Below, in pieces: positions 8,901 through 16,016 of a stretch of DNA of 37,963 nucleotides. Each line of letters starts with the position of its first letter. The stretch's first letter is position 1. This DNA comes from Euryarchaeota archaeon UBA443. Its GTDB lineage: Archaea > Thermoplasmatota > Poseidoniia > Poseidoniales > Poseidoniaceae. The notes under the pieces are model-generated. The model saw only the letters and a list, made by a program, of their open reading frames with translations, was not told the DNA's origin and ran no database searches. The stretch spans positions 1 to 37,963 of the forward strand of contig DAKS01000052.1 in assembly GCA_002499195.1 (NCBI GenBank). The letters are read 5' to 3'. The position numbers and the translations under genes were made by a program.

Positions 8901-11695
8901 AGGATTTGTGAAGCAAACATCGTCAATGCTCGCTTTGGACCGACCTCGACAAAAATACGCGCTCCTGCTTCGTACATGGTATTGATTTGTGAAGTCCATT
9001 CAACTGATGATGCCATTTGAGGAGCAAGTTTCGATAGGATTCCTTCCTTTGCATCAGGTCCATCATTTGGATAGAATGTTCCATCGACATTGGCCGTAAT
9101 AGGTATCGATGGCCAATTGATTTCAAGAGACGAGAGGAATCTGCGGAGTGGTTCGTTTGCAGGTGCAACAATACTGGAATGGAAGGCATGGCTAGTTGCC
9201 AGTGGTACGCAATTGAATCCTTCATTTTCGAATTCTTTCATCACATCCTGAACCGCTTCGGTCGCACCAGCGATGACGGTCATTTTTGGAGAGTTCTTAT
9301 TGGCTGCAATCACATAACCATCTGCTGCATCAAGAATTCGTTCAACTGCATCGTATGGGGCAGTCACACTAGCCATGAGTCCTTTGTCATCAATTTCAAC
9401 CGAACCCATCTCGGTTCCACGGGCTGCAGCTGCTCGTAATGCACCATCCATGTTGAGAATGCCAGAAGCCATCAATGCAGCATATTCACCAAGGGAATGT
9501 CCTGCAACCATATCGGGCTTGTGGCCGTATGCATTGAGTGCATGTTCTATCGCTAAATCGGCGGTAAGCATCGCTGGTTGTGTGTATTCTGTTTGCTTGA
9601 GTTTATGTTCTGCAGCTTTTAGTTCCTCATCGCCCAGACCCGTACGAAGAACAAACGATGAGAGTGTTTCACCATCCAACACTTCAACCATTGTCGAATC
9701 AGATGCATTCCAGACATCTTGAACTGGTGCATAACGCTGATGTAAGTCATACGTCATTCCAACGTACTGAGAACCTTGCCCAGGGAACATGTGTGCAATT
9801 TTAGCACCCGCTGGCATTGAGGGTTGGTCGCTTACAAGAATGCCCTGTGCTTGTAAGAAGCCCCATTTCTCCGGATCTGCAATCGATTTCAGTGCTAGTG
9901 CCTTGCGCTTCTCAAATTCAGCCCAAGATGTTGCGATTAGTGCCATTCGGCAAGGATGGTTCGCATCAAAAGAAGCACTCGCTGATTGTAGTGCCATAGA
10001 GAGGCGTAAGCCACGTGGGTCGTCATCAAAATTTGGCCCTGCAAACGAGGTGGATTCAAGTGCAGAAGCGAGTGCATCGATCGATGAACTGGAAAGAAGA
10101 AGAACGCCTCCTTCAATCGCTTTCAATTCATTGTGTGTTAACGATGCAGTTGCAGACGTATCGAGGATAGATGGTGCTGAAACTGATGCTGACTTCGAAT
10201 AGGCTTTCCATCGCTGTTGCCAGTCTTCAGCCATGCCTCGATGGTACTCTGGAACATAACCTTCCAAAGCAATGTGGAAGTTGGTTCCACCGAATCCGAA
10301 TGCTGAAACACCAGCACGACGTGGATGAGTTTCCGGTTCAGGCCATTCCAACGGAGAGGTTGGAACAAAGAATGGAATGTTCTGCCAATCAACCGTTGGA
10401 TTCGGTGTTTCAAAGCCTGCAGATGGAGGGATGGTTCGGTGATGTAATGCCATGACCGATTTGATGATGCCAGCAATACCTGCTGCAGCTTTCAAGTGTC
10501 CAATTTGAGATTTAATCGAGCCAACAGCAACATTGTCACCGGATGCAACATCGGTCCACAAACGTGTCAATGTTGAGAGTTCTGTAGCATCGCCAACTTT
10601 CGTAGATGTTCCGTGTGCTTCAACCAATTCAACGGATGATGCAGGATAACCTGCTTGATTGTAAGCGCGAGCGATGGCTTGGATTTGACCGCGTTGACTT
10701 GGCGCGGTAATCCCTTTACCGCGACCATCGCTCGAACCTCCAATACCTCGAATTACTGCGTGAATGGTGTCATCGTCGGCTATTGCATCGTTTAGACGCT
10801 TGAGAATCATCACTCCAGCGCCTTCACCCATTACAAATCCGTTTGCTCGAGCGTCGAAAGGTGTTGAATGAGTTGGTGAAAGTGCTCCAATTGCACTGAA
10901 TTTTGCGTACGTTGCAGGATCCATGGTACGATCTGTAGCACCTGCGAGCATGACATCGGCTTGCCGTGTCTGAAGAAGCCGACAGGCATCCATTACTGCA
11001 GCCATGGAGGATGCGCATGCAGCATCCATCGCATGATTAGGCCCTTGTAAGTCCAGTAAATTTGCAACGCGCCCCGAGACAACATTGGCAAGTTCTCCCG
11101 GCATGGTATCTTCATCGACTTTTGGAGTATGTTCGTTGACTGCATCCATGAACGCATCCTTGGATGAGGCTGGCATTCCATGCTCTTTGGCGAGTTCTGC
11201 TGTATGATTTGACCAAACTCGGATGTTTGACATATTCCTATTTTCACCACCGAGTGCATTTGCAAAGACAACACCTGCGCGCTCTCGTGGGAATGCTTTC
11301 TCGCCTTCTCCATATCCTGCTTGTTCAATGGCGGCTGCAGAAACGGATACTGCCCAGAGTTGACACGGATCTATTTGTGGAATGGTTCCAGGAGGTTGTC
11401 GCCATCGACGCCAATCGAATTCATATCCTTCTACGAAGGCTCCTATTTTTGCATAAGTATAGCCATGAGCAATGTCTCCGGGTTTTCCTTCCGTCCAGAA
11501 ATGGTCAACAGGACCCGGCCAACGGCCTTCTCGGATTTCTTTGATGCTCACATGCGAATCGATGATGTTCTGCCAAAAAGATGGCAAATCCTCTGCATCG
11601 GGCATCATAGCTGCAAGGCCAATGACTGCAATTGGTTCGAATGGACCTTGTTCCAGCCCTTCGCATGGTTTTCCGTCATCGGTTGTGATGGTCAT
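2963..11695 (-). CDS. type I PKS/fatty acid megasynthase, KS-AT-KS-ACP3-KR-DH
   Basis: A 2910-residue multidomain enzyme related in layout to bacterial PUFA synthases (PfaA-like). KS1 is about 18-480 with Cys227 (AACASS), His361 (AHGTST) and His400. AT is about 630-960 with GQGSQ (639-643), GHSLGEY with Ser734, and HAFH (His839), the malonyl-type motif. A degenerate ACP-like stretch lies near 1034-1104. KS2 is about 1140-1608 with Cys1349, His1497 in HETYTPARGG (not HGT) and His1537. Three ACPs sit near 1705-1778, 1822-1895 and 1933-2007, each with GIDTVKQAE (Thr1739, Thr1856, Thr1967), joined by Pro/Ala/Glu linkers. KR is about 2040-2560 with GGGSGVT (2291-2297), Ser2470, Tyr2483 and Asn2487. 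DH is about 2600-2900, a double hotdog with HxxxGxxxxP (His2625) and ExxxQ (Glu2819). No TE or ER domain is seen. The start ATG has GAGGTG overlapping the fabI stop. Confidence 0.93.
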   Translation of the reverse strand: MTITTDDGKPCEGLEQGPFEPIAVIGLAAMMPDAEDLPSFWQNIIDSHVSIKEIREGRWPGPVDHFWTEGKPGDIAHGYTYAKIGAFVEGYEFDWRRWRQPPGTIPQIDPCQLWAVSVSAAAIEQAGYGEGEKAFPRERAGVVFANALGGENRNMSNIRVWSNHTAELAKEHGMPASSKDAFMDAVNEHTPKVDEDTMPGELANVVSGRVANLLDLQGPNHAMDAACASSMAAVMDACRLLQTRQADVMLAGATDRTMDPATYAKFSAIGALSPTHSTPFDARANGFVMGEGAGVMILKRLNDAIADDDTIHAVIRGIGGSSDGRGKGITAPSQRGQIQAIARAYNQAGYPASSVELVEAHGTSTKVGDATELSTLTRLWTDVASGDNVAVGSIKSQIGHLKAAAGIAGIIKSVMALHHRTIPPSAGFETPNPTVDWQNIPFFVPTSPLEWPEPETHPRRAGVSAFGFGGTNFHIALEGYVPEYHRGMAEDWQQRWKAYSKSASVSAPSILDTSATASLTHNELKAIEGGVLLLSSSSIDALASALESTSFAGPNFDDDPRGLRLSMALQSASASFDANHPCRMALIATSWAEFEKRKALALKSIADPEKWGFLQAQGILVSDQPSMPAGAKIAHMFPGQGSQYVGMTYDLHQRYAPVQDVWNASDSTMVEVLDGETLSSFVLRTGLGDEELKAAEHKLKQTEYTQPAMLTADLAIEHALNAYGHKPDMVAGHSLGEYAALMASGILNMDGALRAAAARGTEMGSVEIDDKGLMASVTAPYDAVERILDAADGYVIAANKNSPKMTVIAGATEAVQDVMKEFENEGFNCVPLATSHAFHSSIVAPANEPLRRFLSSLEINWPSIPITANVDGTFYPNDGPDAKEGILSKLAPQMASSVEWTSQINTMYEAGARIFVEVGPKRALTMFASQILENQPHLAVMTNHPKQGGIASFLTAIGALALAGRPPNTIEGTSKVFSEAFRAGPIEAQQEVSLPQRSSEEDLRIRARPLPSQGGASATPVATQTVSIPIQKEPTVADYVGDRIAQHCGYPSMFCQGMVNLRLGLGLSDQSIQSIIAGIGAEAQTDAEVDVHSATTAADIERWVSQPPSGWSPRVHLSKSTSTATVQVQSAHDPMMQRRADPYVVSGISLGLPGGEKVFEEDVFERLVRGETCIEEVSDEYKQRLLDKNITRLIKGRDGSVNMEQATTFGDIPQLAGVKGAFDLAEEFGIDPKMVMAWDITTQLAMASGLLALRDAGIPLTPEEQIGKGGLRLIRNWQVPSVHRDRTGIVFASCFSGLQMAMKHAKSDGDDGEGKFDRRYLFQVLTMGHSQFAQFTGIRGPTTTINLACASATGAFQIAEDWLAADRVDRVVILSADDVTGDDLWEWIGSGFASTGAASTSNVVEEAALPFDKRRNGLVLGMGAASFVVERKSSADERGVQPIAELLGAKTANSAYHGTRLDVDHVAKTVDNFFGEMENRWGLDRHDIAKDLVFFSHETYTPARGGSAQSEVKALRQTFGKSTDSMVIANTKGFTGHPMGVGIEDASMFYGLLKKRIPPIANHKVMDEELGNLHLSKGGDYPDLKYGLRFAAGFGSQIGLSFVRAWPIEGERIDGQRLLAWCRSLAGLQDIQLRILDNKLVAYVDGDNNLHGGIQGDVYDITEPYEGLPSEEVPAKQPMATSSPEPEPAKSPSTPVSEPVLASGDMVQTVIDVVVKHTGYPADFVELDQDLEGELGIDTVKQAEIMVDIRQQFNLPVDETFVLSEHPTLNHMIGYIQRMQGGEVPAPAPTPIVEEEPSIPAPVAEEPQVVAAAEIVPVSDEAMTQQVIDVVVKHTGYPADFIELDQDLEGELGIDTVKQAEIMVDIRQQFNLPVDEDFLLSEHPTLSHMIGYIVRMKGGSAPTSAPVAKPESIPEPIAAPVETPTAPMVSDAGIESSLIEVVVKHTGYPADFIEMDQDLEGELGIDTVKQAEIMVDVREIFALPVDEDFLLSEHPTLNHFVAYIVKMKGGTATVESAPVVETAGESQPEAPPSIEHEGCRRWQVEVEEAESVSSTLSLDGTIVITDDGWGIAEHLCSRLEARGLSTVRVGFEVGIRDVSIQSEQGRTVHRGDPANPEHIESITTSLSTMNVVGLLHLAPMKLASASWSEDTLPSAQISLAAHGWFGLLKGMDAKMGELSQGIVASVTAMDGRHGNIGERFNSIQCAASGVTKSYAFERPNLRTRALDVHPELIFDAEAAAEQIETELFERAGEVEIGLDRDGRRWLLAAFAEDVVGDVDPLKPDDNWLVSGGGSGVTAACIVGVAEASQGAEASFHLLGRSVLIEQTADWLDWSEEDLIKEKMVLRERLTEASSTGKVTMVEWNKAWQKFTRSRDVYKTLSQIESTGNRAFYHSIDVTDAEALSSLGASLSKPITGIVHGAGLEDSKLVADKTWETFDNVVRVKIDGWSALMKAVEASQGELRFASVFTSVAGRFGNGGQTDYAAANSILDAEMARLTAKGSCRAVAIGWTGWRDVGMATRGSIEAVFEAAGIETLPVDVGVQIFVDEALRGGKRRVIACGSLGLMDRYDSFREAPLMLPAEMAAIMADPSRFPFIDKVLEFDESEMVMTQSTLSVADHPFLSDHAIDGVPYHPGVMAMEMFAENALLLCPDSCLAGFEQVKFGLPVKVMKGTMRVRVEAKVERINDDLTWVKCRLVSDLTNSEGVVFGEREHHEAIVRLVKKSDDLSSFLQSEITELPAIGTPPSGRLEHHASFIYLRYFHGPRFQSHGGVLRGVGDTSQPGVDGIALMRHQLPATDQFAHERDGEDVLLEALPMLIEAGFQNAGLVAMESEGFSSLPVGIDWSTMLRVPEEDEQLRLRSIRIATEDAGVTVHDVLVVGSDDAPVLALKGLRLKAMAPVPDDQKFTLDR
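5675..6583 (-). repeat. three tandem ACP repeats inside the megasynthase gene
   Basis: Three copies of an ACP-coding unit (about 6362-6583, 6011-6232, 5675-5899) are separated by Pro/Ala/Glu-rich linkers. Copies 1 and 2 are nearly identical over roughly 100 bases (6421-6520 against 6075-6174), including the same codons across the attachment helix. Copy 3 is more diverged, so the 1/2 duplication looks younger or more recently homogenised. The residue at the normal Ser position is Thr in all copies, with codons ACA (6479-6481), ACA (6128-6130) and ACT (5795-5797). Tandem ACPs are typical of PUFA synthases, where copy number affects output. Confidence 0.9.
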
Positions 11696-11704
11696 ATGTT
11701 CACC

Positions 11705-12499
11705 TCATACGTCCATGATGCTCTGTGGCACCATGGTGATTGAATAGCCAGCATCGACATGGATGCATTGTCCAGTGACTCCCGCTGAGAGGGGGCTTGC
11801 GAGCCACAGTGTTGTTCCTGCCACATCGGATTGGTTGACGTTTCTGCGGAGTGGTGCATTAGCTTCCACATGGTCAAGGATACGATCGAAACCTGGAATT
11901 CCTGATGCAGCGATGGTCCGGATTGGACCAGAAGAAATACTGTTGACGCGATGCCCGTGAGGTCCTAAATGACAAGCAAGTTCTCGAGTCCAGCATTCGA
12001 GTGCAGCCTTAGCCATCGACATGATTCCATAGGAAGGGACGAACCGAGTCGAAGCCGCATACGTGAGTGTAATTGTCGAAGAGCCTTCGCTAAGGTATGG
12101 CATAGCAAACTTGAGGCATCTTTGCAATGAGTTTGCTGAGATGGTCATAGCTGTATTGATGTCCGCATCTTCAACAAATAGAATCGGTCGATCGAAGCAA
12201 CTTCGTGGTGCAAAGCCAATCGCATGAACAAGAACATCGATTTTTCGCCCTGGGTGGTCCTTGGAAAAATCGTCAAAGAACTCACGCGTTGTATCGTCCT
12301 GCGCTACATCGAGTGGATAAAATCCCTTAATTGCTGGCAACTTGTCTTTGAGTTGGAATACACGAGACATGAAGCGTTTTTGATAGCCGAGAAAGAGATC
12401 TGCTCCTGCTTCTGCTAATTGTTGACATATGGCCCATGCAATCGAATCTTCGCTTGCAACTCCAAACACGACAGCAGTTTTTCCTTGTAGACCTAGCAT
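11705..12499 (-). CDS. fabI: enoyl-ACP reductase, FabI type
   Basis: A 264-residue short-chain dehydrogenase of the FabI branch, which reduces the trans-2-enoyl chain with NAD(P)H. Seen: the FabI-type nucleotide loop FGVASEDSIAWAI (12-24), and the catalytic Tyr147 and Tyr157-x6-Lys164 (TYAASTRFVPSYGIMSMAK), with spacing matching E. coli FabI (Tyr146, Tyr156, Lys163). The length also matches. An in-frame GTG lies at 12505, but GAGGGG (12505-12510) is placed for the ATG at 12499, giving MLGLQGK. It is the first gene of the operon; its TGA stop overlaps the ribosome binding site of the megasynthase, 9 bases on. The megasynthase has KR and DH but no ER, so FabI probably acts in trans to complete the reductive cycle. 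FabI is a bacterial family and is unusual in archaea, suggesting old gene transfer. Confidence 0.92.
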   Translation of the reverse strand: MLGLQGKTAVVFGVASEDSIAWAICQQLAEAGADLFLGYQKRFMSRVFQLKDKLPAIKGFYPLDVAQDDTTREFFDDFSKDHPGRKIDVLVHAIGFAPRSCFDRPILFVEDADINTAMTISANSLQRCLKFAMPYLSEGSSTITLTYAASTRFVPSYGIMSMAKAALECWTRELACHLGPHGHRVNSISSGPIRTIAASGIPGFDRILDHVEANAPLRRNVNQSDVAGTTLWLASPLSAGVTGQCIHVDAGYSITMVPQSIMDV

Positions 12500-12518
12500 T
12501 CGCACCCCTCATTTAGCA

Positions 12519-12536
12519 GGTGTTACCGGGCACACC
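12519..12536. promoter_or_regulatory. imperfect palindrome before fabI, possible operator
   Basis: GGTGTTACC / GGGCACACC forms an 18-base inverted repeat with two mismatched pairs, 20 bases upstream of the fabI start. Its position near the expected transcription start of the lipid operon would suit a repressor site. No regulator gene is adjacent. This is inference from symmetry and position only. Confidence 0.3.
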
Positions 12537-12552
12537 ACGTCTTTGAGTATTC

Positions 12553-12577
12553 CCCTTCTTTTCTTGGAAAAGAAGGG
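12553..12577 (-). terminator. 11-bp hairpin between surface-protein gene and fabI
   Basis: CCCTTCTTTTC and GAAAAGAAGGG form a perfect 11-bp stem with a 3-base loop. It lies 33 bases past the stop of the upstream minus-strand gene (12610) and about 55 bases before fabI. It could end the upstream transcript, processed or factor-dependent since no T-run follows the stem on the minus strand, or sit in the fabI leader. Confidence 0.45.
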
Positions 12578-12609
12578 CTTCCGAGAGGTTTCAAAATCAG
12601 CGGACAGCG

Positions 12610-13692
12610 TTACAAATCATCAAGCATCGAATCAAGGTCATCGGCGAGGAACTCTTCATCATCGAAATCAAGGTCGAAATCGAGTTCATCTTCATCTTCA
12701 ATTTCTATTGGTGGTTCAGAAGGTGCTTCGGTCGCAACCTTGTTCTTTGAGGAACGTTTCGAAACACGTCCGATAATAATCAACAGGAAGATAACGAAAA
12801 CAACTCCTCCACCGATAGCTCCGTAGAGGGCTAAATCATCGGTGCTTACTTCTGAGAGACCTGCTCCTAGGCCGCCCGATTCTTGTTCTGCCTCAACAAT
12901 CAAGTCGAAATCAACAACATCTTTGGAATCATCAAGAGTGCTGCTCGCTTCTATTACAATCAGATTCCGAATTTCTAATTCCGCTTCACTTGGAGCCCGA
13001 ATAACAAATTCCAGTTGGTCTGAAATGCCCCCTGCTTGGACATCGTTAGCTAGAAGGAAATCGCCGCTTTGAATTACGAATCCGAGTTGTTCAAGTTCGT
13101 TTGCATTTGTAATGCGTATTTCGATGGAATCTGCAGCGTTTCCATCATTATCAACTTGGAAAGTAATCGAAATCTCCTCACTTGTTTGCATGTTTCTTGA
13201 GGATGTATCTGGCATATCGAGTGTGACCAATCCATATTCCTTGATGGTGACATCACCAGTATGATTCGCAACTTGCGAGAGCGGTGTTCCTTCGACTGGA
13301 ATTGGCCCCCAAGCGGTGACCGTCGCTGTGATTGTAAACTCGTACTCAATTTCAGCATCGGTTCGTTCATCGCAGGCGAAGGTTACTGTAAATTCTGCAG
13401 ATTCGCCTGCATCGAGCGTAAAGGAGTTCTCAGAAATGGCCATGTTAACATAAACTCCATCCCACTCCTCGGTAATGTCAATATTTTCAGCGAGAATAGC
13501 GCCATCATTGGTAACAGTACATTCGACGACTTCATCTTGATATTCGCCAGGCTTGACGTTTATCTCGGGATCGTCTCCACATTCCAAGGAGATGCTTCCA
13601 ACCACGCCTTGAGCCGATGTTGATAGTGGAAGAACGGTTAGGAAAAGAAACGCTACAAGTAACGTAGCCAGTGTCATTTCTTTGCCTGCCAT
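12610..13692 (-). CDS. secreted surface protein with C-terminal anchor and acidic tail
   Basis: A 360-residue protein. A signal peptide (residues 1-27, ending LSTSAQG) is followed by an extracellular part of repeated beta-rich segments typical of archaeal CARDB/NEW3-like immunoglobulin domains (for example VDNDGNAADSIEIRI near 180-195). A single transmembrane helix lies at about 286-308, then a short basic stretch (RVSKR) and a very acidic Asp/Glu tail of about 50 residues facing the cytoplasm. Two early Cys (CGDD near 38, CTV near 57) and a later one (CDER) may form disulfides. No enzyme motif is seen. It may be a cell-envelope structural or adhesion protein. It sits in the same orientation as the TatD-like gene 57 bases upstream and is separated from fabI by a hairpin. 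Confidence 0.75.
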   Translation of the reverse strand: MAGKEMTLATLLVAFLFLTVLPLSTSAQGVVGSISLECGDDPEINVKPGEYQDEVVECTVTNDGAILAENIDITEEWDGVYVNMAISENSFTLDAGESAEFTVTFACDERTDAEIEYEFTITATVTAWGPIPVEGTPLSQVANHTGDVTIKEYGLVTLDMPDTSSRNMQTSEEISITFQVDNDGNAADSIEIRITNANELEQLGFVIQSGDFLLANDVQAGGISDQLEFVIRAPSEAELEIRNLIVIEASSTLDDSKDVVDFDLIVEAEQESGGLGAGLSEVSTDDLALYGAIGGGVVFVIFLLIIIGRVSKRSSKNKVATEAPSEPPIEIEDEDELDFDLDFDDEEFLADDLDSMLDDL

Positions 13693-13749
13693 GAACCTTC
13701 GATGCAGAAGGATTTCATGAATGTGATGGATGATTGGGAAAGAGATTCA

Positions 13750-14640
13750 TCATTCTTCAGCCTCGCCATAGAGGGCGTTCGGAATATCGACATGGCATTT
13801 CCATAGCATCTCCTCATCCATACCTGCCTCGATCAATTGCTGAGTTCGTTTTGGTACGGTCTTCGGACCAAGAACAGCCCCCGGACGGCGAGGATCATCC
13901 ATGTAATCGGTTTCGAGCATAAACCCGGTTTGGTTTTGCTCATAACTTGCAAGAAGAGGTTCGAGAGCCCCTTTACCGACAAGAACGCTAGATGTGAGGC
14001 CACGTGTAATCGATTCATCGATTTGTGGAGGAGAATAATGTCGAATCAATCGATGCGTTGGAAGATTTGCTCTTGCAGCCATCTCGGATAAGTCACGATA
14101 CGTTGATTCCAACTCGCCTTCAACATGAAGTTGTAGAGGAATCCCTTCTTTTGCAGCTAATGCCATGGTCTCTTCTAGCAATTGGTTGGAAAGGTCCCAG
14201 ACTTCATCGGAAACTTCCCAATGAGGGCGACCTACTTCACCGATAGCATGGGCTTGACCTTCCTTGACAAATTCAAGGGCTGCATCGATGCTATCTCGAT
14301 AATTTTCACAGGCTTTCTCGATCCCTTTTTCTCCGTCTTCCTCCATCCATTTGATGAACTGGTGGGCAAATGCTGCTGGATGTGGCCCGAGAACAACACG
14401 CACGTGGAGATTGTGTTCAACTCGAACCTCCTCAGCCATGGCTATGGTGTCAGCATACGTTTCTCGGTGTTCTTTCAATGATGTTGGTGGGGATGCAAAA
14501 TCAGGACAATGGACAAGAACGAGGTGTGTTCCACCAACATTCTTGAAATCCTTTGCAGCATCTAGAAATCGTCCCTTTCTATTGAGATGGAAATGGTTGT
14601 CAAGAATCGGTCCTTTCCAGAGCCGGTGAGCATCGACCAT
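13750..14640 (-). CDS. TatD-related metal-dependent hydrolase
   Basis: A 296-residue TIM-barrel amidohydrolase-superfamily protein of the archaeal TatD-like type. Metal ligands expected for the family are all visible: His16-x-His18 (DNHFHLN), Glu135 (AIGEVGRPHW), His172 (QLHVEG), His201 (RHYSPP) and Asp245 (ETDYMDD). TatD enzymes are metal-dependent nucleases, but the archaeal branch is poorly characterised and the true substrate is unknown. The start ATG has GAGGGT nine bases upstream, overlapping the end of the TBP-like gene, so these genes are probably co-transcribed. Confidence 0.85.
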   Translation of the reverse strand: MVDAHRLWKGPILDNHFHLNRKGRFLDAAKDFKNVGGTHLVLVHCPDFASPPTSLKEHRETYADTIAMAEEVRVEHNLHVRVVLGPHPAAFAHQFIKWMEEDGEKGIEKACENYRDSIDAALEFVKEGQAHAIGEVGRPHWEVSDEVWDLSNQLLEETMALAAKEGIPLQLHVEGELESTYRDLSEMAARANLPTHRLIRHYSPPQIDESITRGLTSSVLVGKGALEPLLASYEQNQTGFMLETDYMDDPRRPGAVLGPKTVPKRTQQLIEAGMDEEMLWKCHVDIPNALYGEAEE

Positions 14641-14649
14641 GCTGAACCC

Positions 14650-15186
14650 TCAAAAACTTGTAATTCCAAGGTCTTTGAATTTCGATTGCCAATAGACTGC
14701 AGCCATTGCAACCATTTTCGGGTGGCGACCTTCTGTGACAACACAACGTCCATTCTCCCAAACATGAAGAACAAGATCGTGTCGTTCATCTTTGATGATT
14801 CCGCAATCGAGTCGAACATCGTATTCACCTTCTCCTGCACCCAATTGGCCAACAATTGATTGAACCTTGATTGGAGTGTTGAAATAGAAAGATGCAATAA
14901 TCGGGCCAAGTTCTGTTTTCAGACCCGTATCATCTTTTCCAAGTCGAAGCAATAGTTCCTTTGCAGCATCTCGTGCAGCCTCAATACGATGAGTACCATG
15001 AACGGTAACACGTCCTTCAGGATCGATTACGAGCGTAGCACGCGGCCTGCGCAGTGCTTTGATAACCATCTTTCCGACGCGCTGGCCATCTAGGTGCTCA
15101 ATAACTGCATCCCCATCTATCGGTTCGGGAGCAACGAAACGAACTAGTTGATTCTCGACTGTAACGTCAATATTGCCGCTCATCAC
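14650..15186 (-). CDS. TBP-like protein with two internal repeats
   Basis: A 177-178 residue protein that looks like a divergent TATA-binding-protein fold. It has two related halves: residues about 5-83, with RPRATLVIDPEGRVTVHG then AARDAA, and about 96-172, with HDLVLHVWENGRCVV then MAMAA. Each half ends with the hydrophobic-x-GR/K-hydrophobic-V-x-x-G then Ala-rich helix pattern of TBP repeats. The length equals an archaeal TBP, but the intercalating Phe residues are not evident, so DNA binding is not assured. It starts GTG at 15186 or ATG at 15183, overlapping the TGA of the preceding gene. A TATA-bending factor, a specialised TBP paralogue or a TBP-fold protein with another role are all possible. 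Confidence 0.5.
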   Translation of the reverse strand: MMSGNIDVTVENQLVRFVAPEPIDGDAVIEHLDGQRVGKMVIKALRRPRATLVIDPEGRVTVHGTHRIEAARDAAKELLLRLGKDDTGLKTELGPIIASFYFNTPIKVQSIVGQLGAGEGEYDVRLDCGIIKDERHDLVLHVWENGRCVVTEGRHPKMVAMAAVYWQSKFKDLGITSF

Positions 15187-16016
15187 TCCTCCTCCTGTTG
15201 TTCCGATGGCCCTGTTGATGAAATAATCTCCTCTGGTTCAGGATTTGAATTGAGCATTGCAAGAATGGTAGGACGCCAAGTTTGAACCATTGGCAAAAGT
15301 AAGGTCGCATCTTCTCCATGTTTGGCGCGTTCTGCGGCAAGAGCGCCGCGTAAGCGTTGTGCAAATCGCTCATCTCGGGCTTTCGAGAGTTGGGTATTGA
15401 TCCGTGATTCAGTCAAATCCCACCACGCAGCAGTTAGAACCGAAGCGGTTGCCATATCCTTTGGAATATTCTTTGGAGGAGGGACTGCATCAAAGATTCT
15501 GACTTTGACCGCCTTCTTCCATTTCTTCCCAATTCGAACCATGGAGAGTAGTTTTCGCCAGTGTGTAGAAACTTTGGCTTCTTGGGTTCGTTGTTCCTCC
15601 CATGCAGTATCATCAAGTGTTGGTTCAATACAATATACTGGACGATTATGTCGAAGGGCAAGACGGTGCAAGCGACGTGGTTCAGGATCTGGAAATCGCC
15701 CAGTTTGAATCTCCTCAAGTTGGGTTAAATCCTCAATTAAAGCTGAATCGAGTCCTCCACCCAGTATAGCTGAGGCAAGATTGATTCCTGGAGATTCCTT
15801 TTCAGATTCTTCTTCAAGTTGCCAAACATCCTCAATTTCTGGACCCTCCAATAAGGCAAGAGCGTGCCATTCGATGCGAGGTCTCAATGCTTGTGGATGA
15901 ACGGTCGTCGGGAGAACTCCGTGAAGGATAATGCTTCCACCATCTGGATCGTTCCAGACGATGTCTTCCCAAGACAATTCCACACTCAAGTGGTCACTTC
16001 CATCATTGGTTATCAA
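15183..16016 (-). CDS. unassigned 277-residue cytoplasmic protein
   Basis: No signal peptide or membrane helix is seen. The middle (LHRLALRHNRPVYCIEPTLDD near 116-136) and the segment ARDERFAQRLRGAL near 223-236 faintly recall TraB/PrgY-like proteins, but the expected catalytic motifs are not clear, so I do not assign it. It ends with an acidic tail (EQQEEE). The start is uncertain: TTG at 16016 overlaps the end of the giant surface-protein gene by 14 bases, while TTG at 15989 has AAGTGA four bases upstream. Its stop overlaps the TBP-like gene start (TGATG), so the two are likely translationally coupled. Confidence 0.6.
   Translation of the reverse strand: MITNDGSDHLSVELSWEDIVWNDPDGGSIILHGVLPTTVHPQALRPRIEWHALALLEGPEIEDVWQLEEESEKESPGINLASAILGGGLDSALIEDLTQLEEIQTGRFPDPEPRRLHRLALRHNRPVYCIEPTLDDTAWEEQRTQEAKVSTHWRKLLSMVRIGKKWKKAVKVRIFDAVPPPKNIPKDMATASVLTAAWWDLTESRINTQLSKARDERFAQRLRGALAAERAKHGEDATLLLPMVQTWRPTILAMLNSNPEPEEIISSTGPSEQQEEE

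Noticed and set aside
11321..11743. Long plus-strand frames opposite the megasynthase and surface-protein genes
   Set aside because: They are shadows of coding sequence on the minus strand without ribosome sites or recognisable domains.
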